Shown here piece by piece: positions 17,538 through 25,816 of a stretch of DNA of 64,000 bases (position 1 is its first letter; each line of letters begins with the position of its first letter). Below the pieces are notes generated by a model. It ran no database searches, was not told where the DNA came from, and saw only the letters and a program-made list of their open reading frames with translations. The position numbers were made by a program, and so were the translations under genes. The stretch comes from Deltaproteobacteria bacterium (GTDB taxonomy: Bacteria; Desulfobacterota; DSM-4660; Desulfatiglandales; HGW-15). Where the stretch lies: positions 1 through 64,000 of the forward strand of contig JAGVAP010000045.1 in NCBI GenBank assembly GCA_020060215.1. Reading direction: 5' to 3'.

Positions 17538-18375
17538 GATAAAGGCTCCTTTCTTTGTGGTCCTGAGGTTGATTCAAAGCGGCGTCTAGTTGCGCTTCGC
17601 AGGTTGAGGATCCGTGATAGATCGTTGCGAGTGGGTTCTCGGTCAGCTCTTCCGGCATGCCGTCGAAGACGATCTCCCCTCCGGCGAGGCCGATGATCCG
17701 CTCCCCGAAGCGGCAGGCAAAATCGATCTGATGGAGGCTGAAGATGACGGTGAGTCCGTCTTCTCTCGATATCCGGTCGAGGAGCTCCAGGATGGAGAGT
17801 GCGGTTGCCGGGTCGAGACTTGCGACCGGCTCATCGGCCAGGACGATCCTGGGCTCTTGAGCCAAGGCCCTGGCGATTCCCACCCGTTGCCTTTCTCCCC
17901 CGCTCAGCCGGTCCGCCCTCTGCATGGCCTTGTCCGCAAGACCTACACGGTCCAGGCATTCCATGGCCAGGCGAACATCGGATGCAGGAAGGGGGAAGAG
18001 GGTCCGAAGAGGGGAGTGATAGCCGATCCTCCCCATGAGGACATTTTGCAGCGCCGTGTGTCTCCCGATCAGATGATGCAGCTGGAACACCATGCCGGTC
18101 TGCCTTCGAAGCTCCTTCCATGTCCCGTTCTCCCCGAGCCTGCCGATGCCCGCCACCCGGATGGAGCCGGCGGTAGGTTCCTGCAGTCCATTGATGCAGC
18201 GGAGCAACGTCGACTTGCCTGCACCGGACTTCCCCAAAAGGACCACGGATTCCCCGCGGCGAACGGCCATGGTGATTGCCCGGAGCGCCTCTCGGCCTCC
18301 CGGGTAGGTGACCGAGAGATCGTCGATTTGGATCAGGGCGGGTTCATCCAACAATGACATCAGATTTGTTTTCAT
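17491..18375 (-). CDS. ptxA: phosphite ABC transporter ATPase
   Basis: 294 residues of the PhnC/PtxA ATPase family. Walker A is GKSGAGKST (48-56), the Q-loop MVFQLHHL, the signature LSGGERQRVGIARAL and Walker B IVLADEPVASLD. The C-terminus is about 25 residues longer than usual and runs into ptxB, which may be read-out past the functional end. It energises PtxBC. It is the first gene of the run, facing the nucleotidase across a 265-bp gap. The start at 18375 has a poor ribosome site. An ATG five codons later (before SLLDEPALIQ) is possible. Confidence 0.9.
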   Translation of the reverse strand: MKTNLMSLLDEPALIQIDDLSVTYPGGREALRAITMAVRRGESVVLLGKSGAGKSTLLRCINGLQEPTAGSIRVAGIGRLGENGTWKELRRQTGMVFQLHHLIGRHTALQNVLMGRIGYHSPLRTLFPLPASDVRLAMECLDRVGLADKAMQRADRLSGGERQRVGIARALAQEPRIVLADEPVASLDPATALSILELLDRISREDGLTVIFSLHQIDFACRFGERIIGLAGGEIVFDGMPEELTENPLATIYHGSSTCEAQLDAALNQPQDHKERSLYHAKTMVDLTLDPSSM

Positions 18376-18425
18376 GGGGGGAGTATGGAGCCGCCGAATT
18401 AGGTCCGGATGAGGGATGGATTAGT

Positions 18426-18439
18426 ATTCCGTTAGGAAT
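18426..18439. promoter_or_regulatory. palindrome in the ptxA/nucleotidase divergent gap
   Basis: ATTCCGTTAGGAAT is a perfect inverted repeat with a 4-base centre, 50 bp from the ptxA start. It could be an operator for either divergent unit. I see no recognisable Pho box (CTGTCAT repeats), so phosphate control of ptx is not shown by sequence. Confidence 0.4.
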
Positions 18440-18482
18440 GGAAGGAGACTCATTCCCGTCCCCCGGGCTGGGTCGTTTGATC

Positions 18483-18511
18483 TTGACACAATCAGATGGT
18501 TTCACCTATTT
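18483..18511 (+). promoter_or_regulatory. possible sigma-70 promoter for the 5'-nucleotidase gene
   Basis: TTGACA (18483-18488), 17 bases, then CTATTT (18506-18511). The -35 is perfect and the -10 is weak. It lies 130 bp before the nucleotidase ATG. Confidence 0.35.
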
Positions 18512-18640
18512 CTAAGCCGCAACTCCATCATTACCGATGGGCAGACGGGCGGGAGCGGCTCCTGGCTGCATTGATTTTGGAAGCCGCCCTTAACGAGGGA
18601 CGGGGTTCTCGCACAGGTTTGAGAAGCCCTGCTGCAGGCA

Positions 18641-20122
18641 ATGCGAACCAGGGAGAAGGGCAAATTGGAAAAGAGAGATGTCCGGGCGATCTTCTGCAAC
18701 CGGACCCTGAATCTGAGGGCCATCCGCGCTATCGGCTACGATATGGATTACACGCTCATCCACTACCGGGTGGAGGAGTGGGAGCAGAGGAGCTACGATT
18801 ACCTTAAGGAAAAATTAGAAGCTCGGGGATGGGCGCTGAAGGGGCTGCAGTTCGACCCCGGTCTCGTGTGCCGGGGGCTGATTGTGGACACGGAAACGGG
18901 AAACCTGGTCAAGGCCAACCGGTTCGGATTCGTAAAGCACGCCCTCCACGGGACCGAGACGCTGCCCTATGAAAAGCAGCGAAAGCTTTACGCGCGGACC
19001 ATCGTCGATCTCTCGGAGTCCAGGTGGTTCTTTCTAAACACCCTCTTCTCCCTATCCGAAGGCTGCTTGTTCGCCCAGTTGGTGGACATCCTGGACCGCA
19101 AGGGGTTGCCCGAGGTCCTCGGGTATTCGGACCTCCATCGCTTGGTCCGCGAAGCCGCCGACAGCGCCCACATGGAGGGGCGGCTGAAAGGGGAGATCCT
19201 CAAGGACCCCGACCGATTCGTCGAGCTCGACCCCCGGATCCCCCAGACGTTGCTGGATCAGAGGCAGTCCGGGAAGAGCCTGCTCCTGATTACCAACTCG
19301 GAATGGAACTACACGCTCAGCATGATGAGCTACGCCTTCGACCGGTTCCTCCTGGCGGGATCGTCCTGGAAAGACCTGTTTGATCTCGTCATTGTCGGCG
19401 CCAACAAGCCGAGTTTTTTCACGATGCGCAACCCGCTCTTCGAAGTCGTCAACGAGGAAGGGCATCTGATGCCCTGCATCGCGGGTTTTCGTCCGGGAAT
19501 GGCCTACCTGGGCGGGAGCGCGGCCCACGTGGAGCGGCACCTCGGATTGTCCGGAGATGAAATCCTTTATGTCGGGGACCACATGTTCGGCGATGTCCGA
19601 GTCACCAAGGACATCCTGCGGTGGAGGACGGCCCTGATCCTGCGGGAGCTCGAGTCCGAGATCCGAGCGGCCGAATCCTTCCGCGAATCCGAGCGGCGGC
19701 TCGCCGGACTGATGGATCGGAAAGAAAGACTGGAGTCCGATGCGTGCCGGATTCGCCTGGAGCTGCAAAGAAGAAAGTTCGGATACGGGCAAGGCTCCCG
19801 CCGGAGCCAGTCTGCACTCCAATCCACCCTTCTCCGGCTGCGGAGCGAGCTCGCGGGCCTGGACCAGCAGATCGGGCCTCTTGCGAAGAGATCCACCGAA
19901 CTGGACAATAAACGGTGGGGTCTGCTGATGAGGGCCGGCAATGACAAGAGCCACCTGGCCTTCCAGGTCGAGCGATTTGCGGATGTGTACACCTCGCGCG
20001 TCTCCAACTTCCTGCGAGCGACCCCGTTCGTGTACCTGCGCTCTTCGCGCGGAAGCCTTCCTCACGACCTCGCGCTGCCGGGGGGCCGGCCGCACACTCC
20101 CGCTTCGGACGAATCCCTTTGA
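18641..20122 (+). CDS. HAD-IG family 5'-nucleotidase
   Basis: 493 residues of the cytosolic purine 5'-nucleotidase-like HAD family. The nucleophile motif DMDYTL appears at about residue 34-39 in AIGYDMDYTLIHYR. Motif II is the LLITNSEWNYT segment, and the acidic motif IV is in ILYVGDHMFGDVR. The C-terminal third (about 345-430) is a charged coiled coil, as usual in this family. It should dephosphorylate nucleoside monophosphates in the cytoplasm. It is transcribed away from ptxABCD, and whether the two units share phosphorus-related control is only a guess. The start has a weak ribosome site, and an in-frame TTG six codons later is possible. Family assignment is good; substrate is unknown. 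Confidence 0.85.
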   Translation: MRTREKGKLEKRDVRAIFCNRTLNLRAIRAIGYDMDYTLIHYRVEEWEQRSYDYLKEKLEARGWALKGLQFDPGLVCRGLIVDTETGNLVKANRFGFVKHALHGTETLPYEKQRKLYARTIVDLSESRWFFLNTLFSLSEGCLFAQLVDILDRKGLPEVLGYSDLHRLVREAADSAHMEGRLKGEILKDPDRFVELDPRIPQTLLDQRQSGKSLLLITNSEWNYTLSMMSYAFDRFLLAGSSWKDLFDLVIVGANKPSFFTMRNPLFEVVNEEGHLMPCIAGFRPGMAYLGGSAAHVERHLGLSGDEILYVGDHMFGDVRVTKDILRWRTALILRELESEIRAAESFRESERRLAGLMDRKERLESDACRIRLELQRRKFGYGQGSRRSQSALQSTLLRLRSELAGLDQQIGPLAKRSTELDNKRWGLLMRAGNDKSHLAFQVERFADVYTSRVSNFLRATPFVYLRSSRGSLPHDLALPGGRPHTPASDESL

Positions 20123-20692
20123 GTTGGCCGCCCATACACAGAAGACAACTCAGATATTTTCCTGGAACAGTGACCAGCACGGAAGCGCTCCGGTGGATCG
20201 ACAACCGCTGCTCGTGAAATGGTGAGGGTCCAGGAATTATCACCCGGATTCTGGGTTACCAACAGGTATGCAGGTCCTCATGACTCGGGTGGCGTTTTGA
20301 AATGAGCAGTTGTACGTAAGTGGGGATAATTTGGAGCATGTCAGACATATCTCAGATTCCAAGAGTCGCTGATATGTTGTGGGTCCGGGTGGTACTCTGC
20401 AATGGAGAGTAATGATGAAAAACCCTTTCGCGCCCGTGAATAAGGCAAGCTGTCAAAATTCTAGAGACGTTAATTTCATCACATATCTTTTCCATCTCAA
20501 ATCAGCCCAAGAACTGTACCCCTTACTATAGTAACGGTGTAGCCCTCCCGGCGAGCCTTGTGTGCCAAGGCGCAAGCAGTAAGGTTTTACTGCAGCCGAA
20601 TAGGGCCGTAACGAGTACATTGTAGTGATTGCTGAACATGCTTATGCAGTGGACTTCGCATGATATTCCCCCCCGAGAGATTGGCCTGATTT
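20123..20692. other. intergenic region with insertion-sequence debris
   Basis: About 570 bp without an intact gene. It holds an istB remnant (described separately), and between 20285 and 20345 a stretch (GGTGGCGTTTTGAAATGAGC, then GTAAGTGGGGATAATTTGG) that resembles the non-coding ends of IS21-family elements. The last part carries the sigma-54 promoter of the flavoprotein gene. Confidence 0.5.
20521..20600 (-). mobile_element. remnant of an IS21-family istB ATPase gene
   Basis: On the minus strand 20577-20521 reads ACALAHKARREGYTVTIVR, the classical IstB segment after the P-loop. 20600-20583 reads FGCSKT, a worn Walker A, one base out of frame with it. No full istA, istB or terminal repeats are left. 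It marks an old insertion beside the catabolic region. Confidence 0.6.
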
Positions 20693-20698
20693 TTGCTC
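20681..20698 (+). promoter_or_regulatory. sigma-54 promoter of the flavoprotein gene
   Basis: TTGGCCTGATTTTTGCTC has a perfect TTGG, 10 bases from GG to GC and a perfect TTGCT -12 box; only CA after TTGGC differs. Predicted transcription starts near 20708, which rules out the in-frame ATG at 20693 and supports the start at 20750. Confidence 0.65.
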
Positions 20699-20749
20699 CA
20701 ATTACGGGCTGAACGAGGATTTCAAACCTGTTTCATGAAAGGATGCATC

Positions 20750-22369
20750 ATGCCAAAGGATAGCGAGATCCAGATCGTTAATACGGATTTTCTTGTCATT
20801 GGCAGCGGGATAGCGGGCCTGAGCGCCGCCTTGGAGACATCCCGCAAGGGCAAGAAACCCCTGGTCCTTTCAAAATCACACCTTGGTAAAGCAAGCAATA
20901 CGTATCTTGCCGGCGGGCTCTTTTCTGCCGCCTTTGAAGGCTACGGTGCGGAAAAGCACATAGAGAAAACGATCGCAAGTGGCAAGGGGATGAACAACAG
21001 GGCGCTCGTGAATACTTTCGTCAACGAAGCCCGGAAAATGATCCAAGAGCTGAATGAACTCGGGATGAATGGAATATTCCAGCCCAGCGGTTTTGCGACC
21101 CGAGGGAGTTCTCTCGTAGGAGGACCACATATCGTATCGGCCCTTCTGAAGGCATGCAGAAAGGGAGGAGTAGGCTTCGTCGAAGATGTCATAATTACCG
21201 ACCTTGTGGTTCAGGACCGAACCTGTCTCGGAGCTGTTGGATTCAAAAAGCGCACAGGAGACCTTTACGGTTTTCGAGCCGGTGCCGTGTTGCTTGCAAC
21301 AGGAGGAGCCGGCGCCATATACGCCCGGCACGACAATGCCCCGGGTATGACAGGGGATGGTTACGGTCTAGCTCTCGAAGCTGGGTTAGAACTCATCGAC
21401 ATGGAGTTTGTGCAGTTTTACTCCATGGTTTATGCGAGATCAGGCAAGGCACGCATGATCATACCTCCTTCGTTTGCGGATGCCGGGAGGCTCCTGAACC
21501 GAACGGGGGAAGACCTGAAAAGCAAGTATGGTCTACAAAAAAAACCGCTGGCACTGGTCTATAGAGATCGGCTGGCGCAAGCACTTTTCAGAGAAATTGG
21601 CCAGGGCAATGATGTAGATGGCGCGCTCCTCCTGGATATGACAAAAGCCGAGGATGAACGGATCCCTCTTGAAGAGAGCCTCAGGAGGAAATTTAAGAAG
21701 ATCCTTGGCTATGACTTGAGGCCGATTTTGATCACACCCGCCTCCCACCACACCATGGGCGGCATACCCATAGACCGATCAGGCCGTACAGCTATTGGTA
21801 ACCTTTTCGGAGCCGGAGAAGTGGTGGGAGGAGTCCACGGCGCCAACCGTATGGGGGGAAACGCCTTGTCAGAGGCGCTCGTTTTTGGGGCACTAAGTGC
21901 CAGAAGCGCCATAGAGGATATGGAATCCAAGCCGACCGTAGACAGTTTCATACGGCAGGCAAAGCGTTGCGTCGAGCGAAATCTCCTGGCGAGATGGCGG
22001 AAAGGAGCGAGGGTGGCCAGTACGAGTTCGCTCATGGAGCGCCTAAAGCAAACCCTGTGGCAGAATGCCGGGATCGTGCGGAGTGCGCCCTCCCTGGACA
22101 ACGCTCTCCATACGGTCGATGAGGTCCTTTTGGAACTTGAGAAGGAGCGTGCAGGAAGGCCGCAGGAACTCCTTCGCATTATCGAGTGCCGCAATGCCGC
22201 TCTTTCAGCCAGGAGCATAATTGCGGCCGCTATTGCAAGGGAGGAAACCAGGGGCGCCCACTATCGGGAGGATTTCCCGGATGAACGCGAAGAATGGTTG
22301 AAAACTATCCATGTAGGATTGATTCAGGGTCGACCGGAAGTCGTACGGATTGTGCCTGTCCCCATGTAA
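20750..22369 (+). CDS. FAD-dependent fumarate-reductase/aspartate-oxidase-type flavoprotein
   Basis: About 539 residues of the succinate dehydrogenase/fumarate reductase flavoprotein family. The FAD-binding motif GSGIAGL is near the N-terminus. The second FAD contact is ATGGAGAIYARHDN, and the substrate site is SHHTMGGI and GGVHGANRMGGNALSEAL. Where SdhA has the histidine that bonds FAD covalently, this protein reads ASNTYLAGG, as in aspartate oxidases, so FAD is probably non-covalent. There is no neighbouring iron-sulfur or membrane-anchor subunit. It could reduce or oxidise an unsaturated or saturated acid of the adjoining pathway. The ATG at 20750 follows AAAGG. It lies downstream of a sigma-54 promoter and converges with the sigma-54 activator gene. 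Confidence 0.8.
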   Translation: MPKDSEIQIVNTDFLVIGSGIAGLSAALETSRKGKKPLVLSKSHLGKASNTYLAGGLFSAAFEGYGAEKHIEKTIASGKGMNNRALVNTFVNEARKMIQELNELGMNGIFQPSGFATRGSSLVGGPHIVSALLKACRKGGVGFVEDVIITDLVVQDRTCLGAVGFKKRTGDLYGFRAGAVLLATGGAGAIYARHDNAPGMTGDGYGLALEAGLELIDMEFVQFYSMVYARSGKARMIIPPSFADAGRLLNRTGEDLKSKYGLQKKPLALVYRDRLAQALFREIGQGNDVDGALLLDMTKAEDERIPLEESLRRKFKKILGYDLRPILITPASHHTMGGIPIDRSGRTAIGNLFGAGEVVGGVHGANRMGGNALSEALVFGALSARSAIEDMESKPTVDSFIRQAKRCVERNLLARWRKGARVASTSSLMERLKQTLWQNAGIVRSAPSLDNALHTVDEVLLELEKERAGRPQELLRIIECRNAALSARSIIAAAIAREETRGAHYREDFPDEREEWLKTIHVGLIQGRPEVVRIVPVPM

Positions 22370-22458
22370 GAAGAACCGCTTTTCTGGCGGGAGCAATCCG
22401 CCTCCAGTGTAGGAATGCAGGAGACCGGCCAATTTAAACATGCACTATCATGGTCGGT

Positions 22459-23889
22459 TCATAACCCGTACTTTCGAATCTTCTGGTATATGGTGGCCCG
22501 GGAAATCCCCAGGAGATTTGAAGCTCTTTTCTTGTTTCCTTTCACCCTCTCGAGGGCTTCGAGAATGGCCTTGCGCTCAGCCCTCTCCACAGCATCCCAG
22601 ATGTCTCCCAACGGCATGCGCCGGGGGTGATCCATTTTCTTCAGGAACTCGGGAAGGGAGGCAAGATCGATCTCTTCCCCCTGATTCACGTTCAGGATAG
22701 CCTGTTCAAGCACATTAATCAGCTCCCGCACGTTACCCGGCCAGTCATAGTGGATGAGCGACTCCAATGCATCCTTCCGGATAGAGCGCACCTGTCCTCT
22801 TAGTCTTCGATTGATACCTTCCAGGAGGCTGTTTGCCAGAAATGAAATATCTTCCGGCCTCTCACGAAGAGAGCTCAGGTTGCAGGGCACCGCGCTCAAA
22901 CGATAGTATAGGTCGCTTCGGAAGCTTCCGTTTTGGACGAGCTTTTCCAGATCCACGTTTGTGGCCGCGATCAACCTGAAGTCCACCTTCTTGGTAACAG
23001 ATGAGCCCAGTCGCTGAATCTCTCGCTCCTGGACGACTCTCAGCACCATTGCCTGGATACCCAACGGCATTGAGCTGATCTCATCTAGGAATATGGTCCC
23101 CCCGGTTGCCAGCTCGAATTTACCTTTTTGGCCTCCACTGTCGGACCCGGTGAAGGCTCCCTTGACGTATCCGAAGAGTTCGCTTTCAGCCAGGTTGAAA
23201 GGAATTGCCGCGCAGTTGACCCGGATGAATGGGCCCTTGGAGCGAGGGCTGGACTGATGAATGGCATGGGCGAAGAGTTCCTTGCCCGTACCGCTCTCCC
23301 CGCAAATCAGTATGGTAGAATCCGTGGTGGCAAGCCTCTTTGCCTGCTCCTTTGTTCTAACCATCGAGGAACTGATGCCAAGGATATCATCAAAAGCGTA
23401 ATGGGCCCTGTTTTCCGCTAGAAAACCTCTCTTGTAATCTGAAATCCTCGCCTTCAATCTCTGCACGGTGCGCGAGAGATTCTCTATTTCCTCCAGTTCG
23501 TGGGTAATTACCTTTGCCACGGCCCCGATGAGCACACCGTCTCTATAGATTGGAAGCCTGGAAACTATTTTCTTCTTGCCCCTGACTTCCTGCACTTGCC
23601 AGATCTGGGGCACTCCGCTCTTGGCGACTTCCACAAGCGCCGAGTTGGGCACAATCTTTGTGAACAACAATCCCTTTCCCCCTCCGGGGGGTAGTCCAAA
23701 GAATATTTCAGAAAGACGATCCATGAACTCGATGATACCACGCGGGTCGACCAGTATGATGCCTTCATAGCGGTTTTGCATTGTGAAATGCAGGAACTCC
23801 GCCACCAAAGGGGTAAAATCATACGTACCCAGCGCCACCTGGACCCGTTGCCACTGACCTGATTTGTTCAATCTTTTTGACATGTCCAT
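22459..23889 (-). CDS. PAS-containing sigma-54-dependent activator with GAFTGS loop
   Basis: About 476 residues. A PAS sensor (about 35-150, IILVDPRGIIEFMDRLSE) and a short coiled coil precede the AAA+ domain, with Walker A GESGTGKE and Walker B GTIFLDEIS. The sigma-54 loop is GAFTGS rather than GAFTGA, as in some PrpR/AcoR-like proteins. A Fis-type HTH ends it (KGNKKRASNLLGISRATIYQKI). There is no receiver domain, so it probably senses a pathway ligand directly. It lies between two predicted sigma-54 promoters (20681 and 24012), the arrangement of a local pathway activator. The longest frame starts with GTG at 23901. I chose the ATG at 23889, with 23883 equally possible. Confidence 0.9.
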   Translation of the reverse strand: MDMSKRLNKSGQWQRVQVALGTYDFTPLVAEFLHFTMQNRYEGIILVDPRGIIEFMDRLSEIFFGLPPGGGKGLLFTKIVPNSALVEVAKSGVPQIWQVQEVRGKKKIVSRLPIYRDGVLIGAVAKVITHELEEIENLSRTVQRLKARISDYKRGFLAENRAHYAFDDILGISSSMVRTKEQAKRLATTDSTILICGESGTGKELFAHAIHQSSPRSKGPFIRVNCAAIPFNLAESELFGYVKGAFTGSDSGGQKGKFELATGGTIFLDEISSMPLGIQAMVLRVVQEREIQRLGSSVTKKVDFRLIAATNVDLEKLVQNGSFRSDLYYRLSAVPCNLSSLRERPEDISFLANSLLEGINRRLRGQVRSIRKDALESLIHYDWPGNVRELINVLEQAILNVNQGEEIDLASLPEFLKKMDHPRRMPLGDIWDAVERAERKAILEALERVKGNKKRASNLLGISRATIYQKIRKYGL

Positions 23890-23892
23890 TCT

Positions 23893-23976
23893 GCTTGACA
23901 CTTTTGTAAAAGGGGATCAATTTCAAGCTCTAACCTACATTTGACGAGTTACTGTGTCAAGCCATATAGACACTTA
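23893..23976. promoter_or_regulatory. TGACAC/GTGTCA repeats, likely enhancer sites
   Basis: Related pieces are TTGACACTTTTGTAA (about 23895), TTGACGAGTTACTGTGTCAA (23941-23960, inverted ends TTGAC/GTCAA), and GTGTC...GACAC (about 23955-23972). They cover the start of the activator gene and lie 40-120 bp upstream of the sigma-54 promoter at 24012. They are good candidates for activator binding and autorepression. Confidence 0.5.
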
Positions 23977-24011
23977 CAACCGCAATGAGGGGCGATTTCC
24001 CCTGTAAGAAC

Positions 24012-24030
24012 ATGGTATAGTCCTTGCATT
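24012..24030 (+). promoter_or_regulatory. sigma-54 promoter of the catabolic operon
   Basis: ATGGTATAGTCCTTGCATT: the -12 box TTGCAT is perfect, spacing is correct and the -24 box keeps TGG (TGGTAT for TGGCAC). The start would be near 24039, 77 bp before the aryl-CoA ligase ATG. Confidence 0.6.
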
Positions 24031-24115
24031 TGTCTAAACCCATCCGGTCCTTCCAAGCGCAATCCGGTGGAGTTTACTCAGTCTTCTTCTCAAAACCAAG
24101 GAGAGCGAGTTTACC

Positions 24116-25759
24116 ATGGGAACCGTAGCAAGGTACTCCCCCAAGGCAATCGCCGAGTATGTGCAAAAGGGTTACTGGACGGAACAGCTGACAGTCGATT
24201 TCTGGGAACAGAATGCGATCGCCCGCCCGTCCCAAGAAGCAATCGTGGACTCCCAGTTTCGTTTGACGTGGTCAGAGTCCGTTGCAATGGTCCATCGGCT
24301 GGCATCCATGCTCCTGCAACTCGGCCTCAAAAAAGACTCAGCCCTCATCTGCCAGCTCTTCAACAGCGCCGCAATGACCCTTTTCCGTCTTGCCTGTGAG
24401 AAGGCTGGCGTGCTGGCCGTGATCGTCTCCTCCAAATTCCAGGAGACCGAACTCGGTGCGGTTCTTTCGGCGACCCAGGCGGCGGGAGCTGTTTTCCCTC
24501 CCGCTTACGGAAACTACGATTTTCACCGGGTGTATGAAAAACTTCAGAAGAGCCACCCTCATTTGAAGCATCTCTTCGTTGCAGACCAGGATGCCCCGCC
24601 GGGGGCTCACGCGCTCTATAAAATCTTCCTCACCCTTCCGGATGGGTCGTTGAAGGCGGAAGGCCTCAACAGGCAAACGTTCACCCCATTTGAGTTCACC
24701 GAGATCACCACCACGAGTGGGTCGACCGGGACTCCCAAGTGTGCGGAGTGGACCGCATGCGCAAGGCTATGTACCGCGCGGCAATACATCAGGAGATTCG
24801 AATTGACCGCTGAGGACGTGATCGCCGCGGTCAGCCCGGCCATATCTGGAAGCGCCGAAACCTTGATCCATCGAACGCCTGCACAAGTCGGCGCAAAGAC
24901 AGTCATGCTGGAGCATTTCACCCCCGAGGAGACTCTTTCGATCATCGAGAGGGAGCGTGTCACGGCAATAGGCGCCGTTCCCACCCATCTGGTAAGGCTC
25001 CTCAGTTACCCTCACCTGAAGAAGCACAACATTAGTTCCCTCCGATTTATCCTGGTCAGTGGTGGACTGCTGCCCTATCATCTTGGTCTGGAGGCGGAGG
25101 AGAAGCTCGGATGCAAGATTCTTCAGGGGTACGGGGGCATGGATGTGGGTGCCGTCGCTTCAGGGTCCTTGAGCGATCCCCGGGAAGCTCGGCTGAATTC
25201 CGTGGGGAAGATCCTGGATGGGAATCGGGTTATCCTGCTCGACCCGCAGTCGGGCCAAACGATAGAAGGCGGCAAGCCGGGTATCGTTACTGTGGATGGT
25301 CCTCATTGTGTCGGAGGGTACTTCCGGAACCCGGAGGCCACAAGGGAGGCGCAGACCGGCGGCCGGTTCAACATGGGGGATCTCGGCATATTGGATGGAG
25401 AGGGTTTTCTTTATTTGACGGGCCGGGTCAAGGATATCATCATCCGGGGGGGCCAGACCATCTATCCAAAAGAGATCGAGGAACTGCTTGTTCAACACCG
25501 AAAAGTATTGGAGGTAGCCCTGGTACGAATGAGCGATGCAGAAATGGGAGAAAGGGCCTGCGCCTTTGTGGTTCCCAAGGCCGGGGAAACTTTTACCTTC
25601 GAGGAGATGACCTCTTTCTTTAAAGAACGACAGATAGCCCATTTTAAAATCCCTGAACGATTGGAGGTTGTCTCCGAATTGCCGCTGGTGCCTGGGGGGA
25701 ACAAGGTCAACAAACGCGAGCTTGAAGATGAATTAAAAAGCCGGTTGGGAACGGGATAA
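24116..25759 (+). CDS. AMP-forming aryl/acyl-CoA ligase
   Basis: 547 residues of the ANL adenylating family, closest in style to benzoate/2,3-dihydroxybenzoate-type ligases. The phosphate loop is TTTSGSTGTPK (about 200-210). QGYGGMD is the A5 motif, FNMGDLG and LTGRVKDIIIRGGQTIYP are the hinge region, and the catalytic Lys lies in GGNKVNKRELED. It would activate a carboxylic acid to its CoA thioester with ATP in the cytoplasm. It is first after the sigma-54 promoter and heads a run of decarboxylase, transport and reductase genes, so it may activate the pathway substrate. AAGGAG precedes the ATG by about 12 nt. Substrate is not determinable by eye. Confidence 0.87.
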   Translation: MGTVARYSPKAIAEYVQKGYWTEQLTVDFWEQNAIARPSQEAIVDSQFRLTWSESVAMVHRLASMLLQLGLKKDSALICQLFNSAAMTLFRLACEKAGVLAVIVSSKFQETELGAVLSATQAAGAVFPPAYGNYDFHRVYEKLQKSHPHLKHLFVADQDAPPGAHALYKIFLTLPDGSLKAEGLNRQTFTPFEFTEITTTSGSTGTPKCAEWTACARLCTARQYIRRFELTAEDVIAAVSPAISGSAETLIHRTPAQVGAKTVMLEHFTPEETLSIIERERVTAIGAVPTHLVRLLSYPHLKKHNISSLRFILVSGGLLPYHLGLEAEEKLGCKILQGYGGMDVGAVASGSLSDPREARLNSVGKILDGNRVILLDPQSGQTIEGGKPGIVTVDGPHCVGGYFRNPEATREAQTGGRFNMGDLGILDGEGFLYLTGRVKDIIIRGGQTIYPKEIEELLVQHRKVLEVALVRMSDAEMGERACAFVVPKAGETFTFEEMTSFFKERQIAHFKIPERLEVVSELPLVPGGNKVNKRELEDELKSRLGTG

Positions 25760-25816
25760 AGCGAGCAACACTCCGTTAGACGCTGGAGCATCCCCGAATC
25801 ACAAGGAGATGACGCT

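Noticed and set aside
18376..18640. Pho box controlling ptxABCD
   Set aside because: No CTGTCAT-like direct repeats were found; only a short palindrome is present.
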